NCBI GenBank assembly: GCA_019787685.1
Contig: JAHNUO010000001.1
Location: 2,542,001-2,606,000 of the forward strand
Source: Chiua virens
Taxonomy: Eukaryota > Basidiomycota > Agaricomycetes > Boletales > Boletaceae
Direction of reading: 5' to 3'
DNA: 64,000 bases
Shown here: positions 34,901 to 47,370 of the stretch, piece by piece
How the letters are laid out: each line of letters begins with the position of its first letter
How positions within the stretch are numbered: position 1 is the stretch's first letter
The notes under the pieces: generated by a model
The model's input: only the letters and a program-made list of their open reading frames with translations
What the model was told of the DNA's origin: nothing
Database searches by the model: none
Made by a program: the position numbers and the translations under genes

Positions 34901-37706
34901 CACCCCCAACCTCTGTATTGCGCACCTCATACCTTCCAAAGAGAAACCTCACCAGTCTCAGACAGTACATTCGCTCGAGATTCCCCGCAGTCCGACACTG
35001 TCTTTCGTCCTCTTTTAACTGGGCGGAGATCGTTTCTGCGTTCTTCCCTTGCCGAAGTTGTTCCGAGGACAAATCCTACTGTCATCGAGAGATCTTCTCC
35101 TACGCAATCGTCAAATCGGTTGCAGGCTAGGGTGATCGGGAGTACCGTAGTCCCGTTAGGATTTCGGCGCCACAGACTGCAGGTATGTGGGGAGCATTAA
35201 CTGAACGACTACCCGACTTAGTTTCTGCTTAGTCTGCAACAACACAGTCATTGCGATCTGTATCGCAGCCGCTTCAGTCTGTGCTTCCAGCATCGGAGCT
35301 TCGAGAGGCGTTGCGTATTCGGACCGATGTAGCGCGAGACTTGCCTCTAGAATGTTCTTCTGCCAGCCATGTTTCCTTCATTGATAGAACACGTTCGCCT
35401 TTACCTGTGCAATCGATGTCTGCACCCCCCACAGGCGGGTTGAGACAACTCCACCTCGTCAGTAGCTTCCTTTCAGTTTTACTTCCCCATTGATCCTCCC
35501 TCCCAGACCTCCATCGTGAATAGGAGATCTTCTACATTGTCCACCCAATCTTCGAGCATTACATCTAGCATTGTGTCCAGTGAGTACCTCAGATTTTTAG
35601 TCATGCTCCGACATCGGTGAATATCATTCAATAGTAGATCACATACTCAACACACCTTCACTGCAATCTCCCAGTGTATCATCTACAACTTCGCTTTCAC
35701 ATAGTTCATCTTTGGTATGTCGGTGTTTCCCCCGTCGAATAGATTGATTAACTTGTGGTAGCATTCATCCTCTTGCGAACAAATACCCGAGCACATAAAC
35801 CATACCCTCAAGCGTTGCAGTTCTGACTCTCTCATTCCTCAAGTCACCGATGATGCTCACTTTCCTCCGCAATGTCTCGCCACTCCTCGTAATTCACGAT
35901 CCCTTTACGCACCCATCCAACAGACAAATTCTTGGCGCTTATCCCATTATCGAGCAGGTTCTCGAAATTATACTTCAGCTGATGGATCCCGTCGTGCTTC
36001 CAGCAGGACCTCGACATTAAGTCTTTCTTATATTGTGGATGAGGAGCAAGAAATTGACGATGGCCCTGCTACATCGCCTCCAACCATGTCCAGCCATACA
36101 GATGGTTGGACGGGTTCTGCTTCTGTTCACACACCTCCAGCTCACGCTATCGCTACGCCCAAGCCCTCCCTCCTTTTCGCCATTGCTAGTGATGATGTGG
36201 AGCAAGTGCGCCGAGTCCTTGAAAATGGCGAGGCCGGTCCAAACGATTCTGTCGGACCCCAGTCGGCACTGGCGTTTACACTTACGAATCACAGACTAGC
36301 GCATAAGCAAGAGATTGTCAAAGCGTTGCTTGCGTATGGTGCAAACCCCTCGGCATTGCAGAATCCAACCTTGAACCCCGCGCCACGCATACAGGGAAGT
36401 AATGAACCAAGCGGTCCGCCTCTCGAGACCACGTTGGAAGGAATGGACCCAGCTACGAGGTAATGAAGACCATTCATTTTGTGTCCTAGCTCATTCACCT
36501 GTTATGAGTAGATATTTTGTCGCCCGAGCTGATGCAGCTCACACTCGTCAGACTTCACAGTTAATATACCGCTCGTTCTTCCGCCCTCTGACACGGGTCC
36601 GGTATGATGTTATTGGGCAAGACTGGGCGTTGGAACAATTGTTCCGCGTTCTTAGTATGCATTCCCAGAAACTGGCTGTGGCTCCTATCGTGGTTTTGTT
36701 GTGTGGTACGCTGCTTGGTCTTTGGCATTCGAAGCCTTCCTAATTCCTGCACAGGTCCGAGCGGTCACGGGAAAAGCTTGCTTGCACGGAAATGTATGTC
36801 TGTTTTTCTCATTGTGGGACTTGGGTTTTGACGCTGCTGACTAGTCGGATCCTTGCTTGACGTCCCTACTCATACTGTGAACATGACGACACTCAGATCG
36901 ACTCATGATATCTGGCAATCGTATTCTATGAGTCCGTATGAGGTAAGTCAGGCTGCCTACAACATCGCCCAGTATACTAATGAATGACTCTGCAGGAGCC
37001 TTCTTCATATACTCTTGCGGAATTTCTGACCGAGAATGAGGGCAAGAGATGTGTGGTCGTATTGGATGTGAGGGTTGTTAATTATAGGTCGTCGTTAATA
37101 TTGACCCAGGATCCCAGGAAATTGAGAAAGTTGAAGATCAGAAGGCGCTATGGTCACTACTTATACCATGGGAATTGGGTTCGTCTTTCAATGTTCGATT
37201 GCATTTGATTCCGCTGATCACCTGGCAGGTCGATGTTCCTTGGAGGCAGGAAAGCGCCATGTCGATACTCGTAATGTTATTTGGCTAGGAACGTCGAATA
37301 TTGGTCACGAATTAGTTTTCGAACATCACGAGGATCGTGCGGCACCGGACAAACGGATGTCCCGCGAGGAGTACCTTGAACTAACGGATATGCTGCGACC
37401 TCGTGTCTCGCACTGTTTGGGGGTATGATTGTTTGTCTTTGGTCGAAAGCTCAGCTGATACACAACCGACAGGCTTCATTGGTTTCTCGTGTGACTACGG
37501 TACTCCCCTTTGTACCCTTTACTCTGGATGAGAAGAAGGCAATTACCGCGGAAGCTGTCTATGCACTCGCTGGCGACGCTTCTAAGACATTGTCTCCTCA
37601 AGATGTAGAGTCTTTGGTTATGAAGGCTCTGCCAAGCTATCAGCCTAGCGATGGAGCACGGTCGTTGCACAGAGCTATTTCGAACATCTTGATTAACAGA
37701 CTCTAA
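31976..37706 (+). CDS. Large Ser-rich protein with ankyrin repeats and a ClpB-like AAA+ ATPase domain
   Basis: The ATG at 31976 gives MTIQEPAWLKR; an intron at about 32009-32101 joins it to NSCNFLHDVKVRSAVTQPSL. About 1,250 residues of Ser/Thr/Pro-rich, probably disordered sequence follow, in two blocks (32.1-34.2 kb and 34.3-35.2 kb) and several short exons to 36.0 kb. Then come ankyrin repeats (KPSLLFAIASDDVEQVRRVLENG, HKQEIVKALLAYGANPSA). After VRYDVIGQDWALEQLFRVL is a single AAA+ module. It has Walker A GPSGHGKSLLARK (about 36,755), Walker B CVVVLDEIEK (about 37,055-37,125), sensor-1 NVIWLGTSNIG (about 37,280) and a ClpB-type small domain, ending at 37706. Ankyrin plus one ClpB-like AAA+ is the layout of animal CLPB/SKD3, a disaggregase, so a protein-remodelling role is inferred. 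One frame change at about 34235-34245 is unexplained. About 1,700 residues in total; the N-terminal extension is far longer than in SKD3. Confidence 0.78.
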
Positions 37707-38329
37707 TACCGTACGCCGAGGATCCTATTTTACTGTATAGCCTGCTGTTATTGTAATTATGTACTGCTACATCTAGGCACGGCAGTGTCAATCATACGAC
37801 GGAAGAACTTCAATCCCTGTCCATCATCATCCGATTTTGATAATCTGCCGCCCACTGTCACAGCCATCCAGCGCTGTCCAGTGAGTTTCTCTTTCTCGGA
37901 GTGCTATACTCCCTGGGCAGTTTCACTTTCGGAGACCGCTTACTCACCTACCGTAATTTCTCCTACTACGTAGTTGTTGACTTTGCTCCAGGTGACGGAT
38001 GTTCCGACTTCTGAACGTCGCTAAACATTTCTGACCATGAACTCTCGCGTGTAGGGTGTTTTCCATCACAATTGCTGTGTATCATCCATCTCCTCTCGGT
38101 CCGCATGCCCATGACGTGTGACATTCACTAGCTGCTCTGTCACCAAACGTGAATATTTGACTCCTCGGGTTTGATGCGCTGTTGCGAGGGATACTGATAT
38201 CCTTGTGACTACATAGGCTCAAACTTTTCAGTCTGACTATGAGATGAACCCACTTTCGTTCTCGTTCTCGTCGTCGACATCCAGGTAGTCCGTCGAACCC
38301 TTTGAGGCCAGCCAACGTTCTCCTCACCT

Positions 38330-39022
38330 ATGAGCCCTTCCGTCCCAATCGGCCCAGAGGCTGCACCGACCTCGGTGGCTAGTGCGTCTTCGATACCTAT
38401 TTCCCAATCATACAGGGCCCCAAGCCTTTCACCCGCCGGGACTGCTTCAATCATTATCTTTTTATCGCTCCTCGCGCTGGCTGTCATAGGTGTGTTTACC
38501 TTCGTTTACTCGAACGATCAGATGTATTTACGGAGCATATGTGATGAAGGGGTTGCCTTTTTTTATATTCGAAGATGGCGGAGAGCACCAAAGGTTCGAG
38601 ATGAACCACCGAAGCTGGAAAAGGCAGCGGTTCACGACATCGAGGCACTGGCCACGAACCATCTGATCGTCCCTGTCACCCCTTCATCAGGAATACGATG
38701 GGCGCCCCAGATTCGTTCTATCAGTGGTCCCGTGTCCGACACAGACTCGAACATAAAGTTTGCAGCTCTGGGTGCAAAGCGCGCACGGTCCCCACCCCCG
38801 GACAATTTCCGGCAATCCCGCCACTTGCATCCTATGCACTACCCTAGATCCGCGCCGCCGCACGCAGGATCGTTTTCGCAAAACGAATCGCTCTTCTCGA
38901 CGAAAAGTTCGGAAGGAGAATTTTCCCTTCCAGTATCACCTCAGGCACTCGCGAGCGGTATGGAAACACGGTCTTTGGGAAAACTTGGACAAGGTCCGAA
39001 AAGTATGTATGGAGACCTGTGA
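38330..39022 (+). CDS. Unrecognised single-span membrane protein
   Basis: From the ATG at 38330 a single frame gives 230 residues. It has about 40 Ser/Pro/Ala-rich residues, one strong membrane helix (TASIIIFLSLLALAVIGVFTFVY), then a basic stretch with YIRRWRRAPKVRDEPPKLEKA and a Ser/Pro-rich cytoplasmic tail ending MYGDL. The orientation (Ser/Thr-rich outside, Arg-rich inside) suits a plasma-membrane type I protein. Upstream short frames (37785-37973) could be a further exon, since the agaricomycete proteins of this layout usually have a longer outer part; I could not prove a join. It lies 624 bp after the AAA+ gene on the same strand and 326 bp before the stop of PAM17. No function can be given. 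Confidence 0.55.
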   Translation: MSPSVPIGPEAAPTSVASASSIPISQSYRAPSLSPAGTASIIIFLSLLALAVIGVFTFVYSNDQMYLRSICDEGVAFFYIRRWRRAPKVRDEPPKLEKAAVHDIEALATNHLIVPVTPSSGIRWAPQIRSISGPVSDTDSNIKFAALGAKRARSPPPDNFRQSRHLHPMHYPRSAPPHAGSFSQNESLFSTKSSEGEFSLPVSPQALASGMETRSLGKLGQGPKSMYGDL

Positions 39023-39347
39023 TATTGTGACGGAAACGAGGTCCAAGCTCGTCACGGCGATCAGTGTTCCCGATTTATTCCAGAAGTTGGCTTGAGGACG
39101 GTGTAAGTAGTTAACGTCGTTCCGATTCCATCTATTTCCTTTTAGCCTATTAACTTGATTTGTAACTATTGAAATCGTCGCTGGAAGTCGTTTGCTATAA
39201 TAATCAATGTCAATTGTTGGTCTCGTCTACATGCTTGAGTCCCGGACAATTTACAATCAATCCTGACCTGGGTCCATACGTGGTAGGTTTCGAGTAGAAA
39301 GATGCATTATGATATTACTGTATAGAATTATGCATCGAGGTGGTCGT

Positions 39348-40210
39348 CTATTCCTCTGGGAACTGTGCCTTTCGCCTAAACTTTGCTTGGTCTCGCAGCC
39401 ACTAAAAACACGTTAGAAGGAAAGCTGCAGAAGACTCTTGCGATACATACCTGACGGTATTGGTGCAAAGAACCAATTTTCTCTCCTGAAAGTATGATGA
39501 GGGATTAGAAAGGTCACAGACGAAAGGTCAGAAGCTCTATACCATAGTAATCCGGAACAGGGTTATTCGCGCTTTGTGCCCTTGGGTCAACACGATTTTT
39601 GACTATATGTCTGTAGAACTCGCGATCTTTTGCTTCTATAAGGGCGAGCGTGCGACGATGTGTCATCCTCCAGCAAACCGATCCAACTGTGGGGCCCAGA
39701 AGGTATCCGAGGCCTTGTAAACATTGAACATGAGGTTACAGTAGTTATGGGGATCCGCTCACCCGTGCATGCCACTGTACAAGCACCATAGAAGAACATG
39801 GGGTCAATTCCCTGCAGTGCAAGCAATTATCATCGATTTTGACACGTGCGGTAACGTTGGTGGGCTCACCATGATGAGTTTGGTTGCGTCGGTTTCTAGA
39901 GATCCAAAGTACGCGGCACCACCCGCCAGACCGAGAAAAGATGTAGGAATGGTCAAGGTCTGGAAAGAGAGCATAAACAAGTAGAGATTCCGAGAACAAG
40001 ACAGGCAGTATTACCGTCTCCCATCTGCGCTTGCCGCGTCGAACCTCGAGGTATTCCGGCCACGTTATTATATCCTTGGAGGATTGAGAAACAGTGCTGG
40101 AATTTTTGCGAATACAGCCTATTTTCCTTGGTGTAGTGGGTCTCGTTGTCGCTGGAATGCGGATTCCATGACCATATCGACGTTTGAGCAAGGAGGCCAT
40201 GAGAGTCATG
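39348..40210 (-). CDS. PAM17: Pam17, presequence translocase-associated motor subunit
   Basis: Pam17 is an inner-membrane protein of the TIM23 import motor. The ATG at 40210 gives MTLMASLLKRRYGHGIRIPATT, a basic presequence. The family blocks follow in order: TWPEYLEVRRGKRRWET, then (intron) LTIPTSFLGLAGGAAYFGSL, (intron) MGIDPMFFYGACTVACTG, (intron) LGYLLGPTVGSVCWRMTHRRTLALIE, and DREFYRHIVKNRVDPRAQSANNPVPDYYG. The last exons give EKIGSLHQYRQWLRDQAKFRRKAQFPEE and a stop at 39348-39350. Two membrane helices are evident (GLAGGAAYFG region and FFYGACTVACTGLGYLLG). Five short GT-AG introns, all frames clean, about 200 residues as expected. It is divergent from the SNF2 gene, with 103 bp between starts. 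Confidence 0.93.
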
Positions 40211-40313
40211 TCAAGCCAAGTTGAAGCAAGACCTCAGCTACAAACTAAGAAAGGAACGTATTTCACACGACTATTTACCGATTCAGACGGATCCAGCTGA
40301 ACGCCGACAGCTC

Positions 40314-43300
40314 ATGCCACTCACCCACGACACAATATTAATGCAACGCCCACTATCATCTACATACTGCCCCTTTTGCACCGAAAAATGTCGGTTATCT
40401 GTGGTTCAGACCGATGGCACCGACCCGTTCTCATTGAATAACCTTTTCCCTGCCGGCACGATTACCGTCACTGTCCACGACGGCGAATCGCCATGCCCAA
40501 CAAGCACATACAATAGCGGTACTTGGTACTCCATTCCGGTGCGGACGTTGTCTACGCATCCGGAGGACACGCTTTTCCGGGAGCTGTTCTTCCTGACGGA
40601 GCACCTCTTCCTCCGGGCAACCTGCAGGCTCGGCGCAAGCGGGCGCATAATTCTCATTAGAGTATATCTCATCCCTAATGACCTGCCAAATGTCCGCGGA
40701 CGACTACACTGTCGCCCAGAAACAGTAGTCAAAGAAGCGCGACGCCACTTGTATAATATTGTGCCGCTCATTGAACAAAATAAAGACTTGTGGGATGCGG
40801 ACGAGGCTGGTCTAAATTCTCCACAAAAACACTTCTTACCTAGCCACATTGTCAGTGAAACTCGAGTCCTCCTTTTTATTTTTGATATTTATCGCTGTCT
40901 ACAGGATAACCGTACGATGGCCGAGATTTACAGTGACCTTCCTTCCCCGATACTCGACTCGCTCCCAACAAATGAGAATACAAAACTCTCCCATCATATT
41001 GCATCTGGAGGTGTTATTTGGGGTTTGAGATCTATTCTATATCGCTATCAGCGCCGTTCGGTTTCTGTGATGCTACACAAGGAATCGAGTACCAGCCCCG
41101 TTCCAGATCCATTGTACATTGCTATCCCATGCATGTCGGGTACCCATTGTTACATCCAGCCATCGACCATGTCGATTTTGCGAGAACGTCCTACATTTTC
41201 CCCTGCTCGAGCTGGTTTACTCTGCGAGGAGCTAGGTAAGCTTAAGCCAGGTGTGGAAGCCGGTGGCTTAATCCTCCCCCAGGAACGGGAAAGACAGTCA
41301 TGGTCATTGCCCTTGTTCTTGCGACTGCCAACCAGCTGGCAGATCCAGAGGAGTCCATGGTTGATAATCGCCCAGTAATGACTCCTCTGGCTTACCGCAA
41401 ATTTCCCTCTCAAGAATATGCCCTCGCACGGGACAGAGCTGGCTTAGGGCGGAAAGCTGTTCGACAAGTGCCGTCTCTTGTTGAACTTCTCGTACACCAT
41501 TTCTCTTCGTTTAATTCCACCACAGGACGTCCAGCATTTACGGACGAGCTGGAAGCAAGTCACCTCTGGCCGCTTATACGAGCCAACCAGCCCTTTTATC
41601 ACCATTACAACACTGACCTCGCTTTGGAAGTACTAAAACGCTCACAACGCCGGAATGCACCTAGTCTATCCCCTCGTACTATGTATCTCTCCTTTGCCAC
41701 CTTGGTGGTTGTCCCTTTGACGTTGCTAGGTCAGTGGAAGACCGAAATTGACAAACACTGTCACGACTGTGTCCGATACCTCCTTGTCCGTCCTTCTATG
41801 GAACTTCCTCATGCTAGGAAACTGGCATCAGATTATGAGGTAAGAACGCTTGCGGGGGTTCGAATTCTTCATTGATCTGTCCCTTTTAGCTTATTCTCAT
41901 GAGCGATAGCCGTGCGTAAATATGTGGTACCTAGTTGCAGAGACTGATGGTCAGCAGGGTTTCGAAAAGAGTCCAAGAAGAACAACACGGAAAAGCTCTA
42001 TGGTCTCAAACCTTGTACCTGTCCGTGCTTGGCAGGATCCCGAATCCCTGATTGTCGATGTCCGGGAGACAGTACAGTCACGCCTCTCTTACAGATACGG
42101 TGGAAAAGATTGGTAATCGATGAAGGTCACATCGCCAGCAATATGACAGCTGCCATCAATACCTTTGTCCGCGAACTAAGCATCCAGCACAAGTGGATTG
42201 TAACCGGGACTCCTACATCCAATATACTTGGTCTCCAGCTGGGGCGTACAACTAATGAGCAGGAGTGCGAGAACCAGGTTGACTCGGCTGACTCTGTCCT
42301 TGACCCTGATTCTACTTCTCCCAACCCAGCGTCTCCTACCCAAGATGATGAGTGCCGCGTGCGTATTTGGGGCAACTACGACGCTCTCAATCTGCGCAAA
42401 CTGGGGGCCATGATAGGGGATTTTCTTGCCGTCCCCCAATTTCACACAGATTCTAAGGCCTTTGCTGTCCATGTTTCAGCACCTTTGTGCGATAAACGTG
42501 GCCCGCGACCCGGGGCTATCGGTGTTCTCAGCCAGGCAATGGAAATGGTGATGGTCCGCCACAGGTTAGTCAAAACGTATTACCCCTTGCTTGTGCTTAC
42601 CTGCTGGTAAGAATTGAGGACGTGGAAAATGATGTCTTGTTGCCTCCGATGCAACATGAGATAGTTTACATGGACCTGGGCAAGTACGCTCTGAAGTCAT
42701 ACAATGCGATGCAGGCTGGGCTCGCAATCAATGCTATTGATTCAGAGCGTCAAGGTCCGGTAGGTCGATTTATATTTAGCATCGTGTGGAGGTTGCTTAG
42801 CTTGACTTAGGATTACCTTTTCGATCCAAGCGTACGTCCCAGGTCAATTTAATCCGCAATGGCTTTTCATTTTTCACTATCCGGGACAGAAAGCCAAGGA
42901 TCTGCAGGTGGCCATAAACAACTCATTACAGTGAGTCACCGAGCGACAGCTCTCGTCTAATCTCATGGATTTCTGATCGGATTGCCATCTTCAGGGGCCT
43001 TTTCTGGTCCTCATCAAATATCCTGTACAACGTGGAAGAGATCTCCTCCTACGCAGATGAATATATCGCTCGTGCAATCAAGCGTCAGATTGACTCTGAG
43101 GACTTAGACCTCCTGCGGCAAGCACTCCAACATGCGTATGGGCTATATTTATGTTTTCTGCATTGGTTGACCGGCTATGTAGAGCTGCGGCCGCCAAAGA
43201 CAAAATGTGGAGGGTGATGCAGCCTTACCCTGATGTCCCGTTCGAAGTAACTGGTCTTGACCCAGAGGTTTTCCAAGCGTGGACGCGAACTGTCCAATGC

Positions 43301-44632
43301 AGCAGTAATCGAGGGGTCACCGTCATGCATCCAGACCGACTGGTGAATCTGCGTTCACTTGTGCGCAGGAATCCTCAGATTTCAACGGATAGGCTGGTCC
43401 GGAAAGGCAACCTCCAGGAAGAGGGAGGGAGGTGGATAATAGATTCAGATAATCGCTCACGTGAAGCCAAACATCACGCGAAGCAATCTAAGGAGATGGC
43501 GAAACAGGTACAGCAGTCGATCGAACTTCTGAAAAAACATGTAGAAAAAATGGACACGTCCGACGAGGAGGATGAAAGTTGTCAGCAGGTGAAGGTAAAC
43601 CGAGTTAAACCTACTGAAGCGGTTTCAGCTAGTATGCTGGAAACTTCACCTCTGGGTGGAGTGAAAGTCGGATCTTCGATGTCGACAAAATTGAATTACA
43701 TTCTTTCTGAGGTATGTCTACGCAATACTGGCAGATTGATCAATTACAGCGCATATGCTGGCAGGTCCAACAATACTCTGCGAACGAGAAATTTCTGATA
43801 TTCTCAAATTCCCTTTTGACGCTCATTCAAATCGGCGAAGCCTTGTCGTTATTCGAAATCAAGTATCTACGGTATACGAACCAGGAACAATATCTGCTGA
43901 GAGAACAATGTATCACAACTTTCGAGACGTCGGACGTACACAGGGTGCTCTTGATGGAACTGAAGCTTGGCGCGCGTGGCCTGTCAGTTCGTGCAATGGA
44001 TGCATGCTTTGGAGACTGATATTTTCTGTAGAAACTTAATATCGGCCTCCCGGATCATCTTTTGTGAGCCAGTCTGGCATCCTGATGTCGAGTCACAGGC
44101 TATCAAGGTTTGCAACATTCCTGATGCATTCTAGCTGTTGTCTCACTGGCCTTCCTAGCGTGCTCATCGTATAGGACAAACAAGACCCGTCACCGGTCCG
44201 TGTCTTTCTTTCTGAAACAGTCTTCAATGTTCAAGCCCAAGGCTTTCAGTGAAAAGCTTGGTCATCCGCTCCACTGCTGAAGAAACCATGATTGCCCGCA
44301 GACAATACTTGCGAAGTAGCGACAAAGTTCCAAGCATGACGACGGAAAGTGGTATGCGAGAATACCTAAAGGTAGCCCATTGCCCTTTCTCAATTACACT
44401 CCTAACACGAAATCAGCACCCCCGCTTCTTGAGCGAGTCTGACGCGAGTGATCAGATTACTAGCGTGGTGCTATCACTCGATAACAATCAAACGACATTG
44501 AATACGCAATATCATTCGTTCGAGGACGAGAGCGTCGCAAGCAGAGTTGACGTTGACACAGATAACCCTGCTTACGAGTCTGACGGACTGACGGAGGCGG
44601 TGCCACGCAAGAGAGTGAGGTTCGAAGAGTGA
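40314..44632 (+). CDS. SNF2-family DNA-dependent ATPase/helicase
   Basis: Helicase motifs run in order. Motif I is [18 protein letters not shown] (split by an intron at about 41234-41282). Motif Ia is [14 protein letters not shown], motif II is VIDEGHI (DEGH box, about 42,117) and motif III is [11 protein letters not shown]. In the C-terminal lobe are [53 protein letters not shown] and motif [14 protein letters not shown] Cys-rich insert [16 protein letters not shown] sits just before motif II. The N-terminal 270 residues contain [14 protein letters not shown], perhaps a small zinc site. I see no RING between the lobes, which separates it from Rad5/Uls1; the layout matches agaricomycete SNF2 proteins of unknown role. 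About 15 short introns, all consistent, and an acidic tail ending [11 protein letters not shown] chosen at 40314; 40344 is possible. Chromatin remodelling or DNA repair is inferred. Confidence 0.85.
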
Positions 44633-44867
44633 TCATGGCCTTGCAGACTTCCTCACGACTATTAATACTCACTTAAAAGCCTGAAGTAATTTGTGAATCA
44701 AAATGATATATGTAGATAAAAGGTCGCGACGCCTATAATAAGTGCTTTCGAAGATCATGTGACCAACGCGACGCGGTTGTTTGACGTGTCGCGACTTGTT
44801 TCACTGGCACTTAATTCAAGTCTTCTCTAAGTATTCTCCAGAGGATTAGTACTAATTCTAGGGATCG

Positions 44868-47325
44868 ATGCTCGCAATCATCACACACAATGGCACCAGT
44901 CTCATCGATCCGGCCAGTCTCAAAAATTCGTCGAGTTCCTTATTCCCTGTTTCCAGATCTTTGGAATGTTCCGCAAACGCCTGGTCTGCAGACAACTCCC
45001 AACTCTACCTGGCCAATGCCTCATCCATCAAAAGGTATACCCCATCTGAATGCCTCTTAGAGGACCTCCACCATGGATCCGACACAGTGACATGCTTGGA
45101 AATGAAGGACAAGAACGGCACACTCTTCTTTGCGGCTGGCAACAATGTATGGCTGCTTGACTATACACACTCGCCTGGAAAGCCCTTATCCTCACTGGAA
45201 CCCCACAAGAGCGTTGTTACACGGCTCTCGATATCTAACGATGGCACCTTGTTGGCGTCCGTGTCGGCTTCGGCGGTCTTTGTGCACAATTTGACGCTTT
45301 CGTCGTGTTCTCAATTGAAGGGGCTTCCCGACAAAGGGCCCATCACCTGTTGCCTGTTTCACCAACATTCCAGGACAAGGCTCTTGTTGGCCATTGGACG
45401 GGACATCGTTATCTATGATTCGATGCGGCCTTCTAGCCCGCTCAAAACCGTTCGTGTCCCTGGGAGTGGAGGCATCTCAGGTATGGCAGAGAGCCCATTC
45501 AGCAAGACTCTAGTCGCTGTTGTCACATCCAGCGGTGATGTCATACTTGTTGATCTAGACAAAGACAATGGGTATGCTATCTGTTACTGTTAGAATTGAC
45601 ACGCCTGTATAAACATTTAATACTTGTCACAGGATCCTGAAAACTGTCAATGTGAACGCCCCGCTTACTTGTTGCGCTTTCACTACGGAGGGCGCTGCCA
45701 TATATCTGGGCGCTGAAAGCGGTAAACTCTTGGTTCTCGATTTGAGGTCCCTGGAGAAAGAACCAAAATTATTTACCATTGGGGACGGCGGAGGTCCCAT
45801 CAAGGCAATCAATGTTCAGGTAAGTACCTTATTTCGCGGCAAGAACAATGAATCATTCGTATTGCCAGGGGAAATCCAAATCCCGTCCTCCTGACACCAC
45901 CAGCACGAAGGTCAGGTCGTCCTCGACAACAGTTGCAAGGTCGTCTCCACAATGTCCTACATCTTTCTCACGGAAGGCATCCATTAGTTCAGCAACTGCC
46001 GGTACTGGGGTTAAGTCCCCAGTGCGTGTTACGGTTGCATCGAAGATTCGTGCTGGAGGTGGGGTCACGCCCAAGAAGAAGCTTTTTCTTCCTGCGCGAA
46101 GCCCGTTGTCTGAGACCAAAAACTTGGGCCTTGATGCACAGTTAGCAGCTTCGCGTTCTCGTACGCAACTTACTCTCACTCGGTATCTTCATCCACCTAA
46201 CGATGTCCCTTAGCAACATTATCCCGTCACGCAAGACCTTTCAAACTTCAGACGAACAAGGATCGCGAAGAAAACAGCGGAACCAAGGTTGGGTCGTCCT
46301 CACCTACATCTAAAGCATTGACGGAGCTAGCAAATGCAAAGCAACGAATGAAACCTAGTTCCTCCCATAAGATGGGTCAAGATTTCGAACGTTTAGGTCT
46401 CGGACCTGCCCCGGAATCCATCTCCGGGCATCTTGCAGCAATGCGAGTCCGATCTGGACTTGTGTCAAATGGCGGCCACAGTGATCGCATGAAAACCACG
46501 ACACGTCGGATTATTTCCGAGTCTGTTGAGACCGTAGCTGCAGGACGAAAAGCCAGGCCCACCTCATCTGCCTCAACGGAAAGCAAGCCATCTTCGAAAC
46601 CTGTTAACGGAGTTGTACGCATGCAGGAACGACAGGAACTACGAGCAACTACGCCGGAAAATTCTGGTGACCATCTTGATCTGTCCTCTCCCGAGTTACC
46701 ACGCGAACCTGTAACACCGATCTCATTGGGCAAGAATGGGGCGAAAGCTCCGCTGGCGAGTGTAGCCGGTACCGGGGTTGGTATTCTCGGACTTACCAGC
46801 CCCGAAGTGACAAAACGCGTTCAAGGCGGGAATCGGAATGGAAAGGGGAAGGAAAAACCTGTTGAAATGAAGAAGGCTAGGTTTGTGCGGCGTGAAGCTG
46901 ACGAAAAGTTGTCTGGGGGAAGCGACGAGTCTGAATCAGAAGATGTCCTCCAGGCTTCTTTAGAGGAGCTGCAAGGTGGAGAACAAGAACAAGAACTTTC
47001 CCTGCAGGTGTCACCACGTCGACCAACTATACCACCACCACCGTCCTGGCTCCAATCACCCCACCGCCCGTCAACTGCAAATATAAACATGAATGTGGCC
47101 GCACAGGACTTTCTGCGAGGAATCGTCCACGAAGTAATGTACGACTTCCAGCGCGAGACCAAGGCAGAGATGACGGGATTGCATCTAGATCTCGTCCGGA
47201 TGGGTAGGACATGGAAGCAGGAGCTCAGAGACATTATGGAGGAATGGAGTGGGGAAATACAGGAACTGAAAGCAGAGAACAAGCGGCTGAAAGAGGAGAA
47301 TGAGAGGCTTCGAAGAAGTCACTGA
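44868..47325 (+). CDS. NEDD1-like WD40 / coiled-coil protein
   Basis: The ATG at 44868 begins MLAIITHNGTSLIDP. WD40-like blades follow (SADNSQLYLANASSIKRY, VTCLEMKDKNGTLFFAAGNN, VVTRLSISNDGTLLASVSAS, GDVILVDL, LTCCAFTTEGAAIYLGAESG). The second half is a Ser/Lys-rich linker. The last 90 residues are helical, with AQDFLRGIVHEVMYDFQRETKAEM and a coiled coil IQELKAENKRLKEENERLRR. A beta-propeller followed by a basic linker and a C-terminal helical/coiled segment is the layout of NEDD1, which recruits gamma-tubulin ring complexes to spindle poles; that role is inferred. Introns at about 45571-45631, 45822-45869 and 46162-46213 keep the frame open, so no base correction is needed. TGA at 47323-47325. 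A truncated FAN1 copy starts 135 bp later. Confidence 0.75.
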
Positions 47326-47370
47326 TGTTCTAGTTATCATATTATCTTCAGACTTTTCTTGCCTGTAGTC

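Noticed and set aside
46140..46320. A frameshift in the NEDD1-like linker
   Set aside because: An intron from GTACGCAAC to CCCTTAG (53 nt) joins the two halves in frame.
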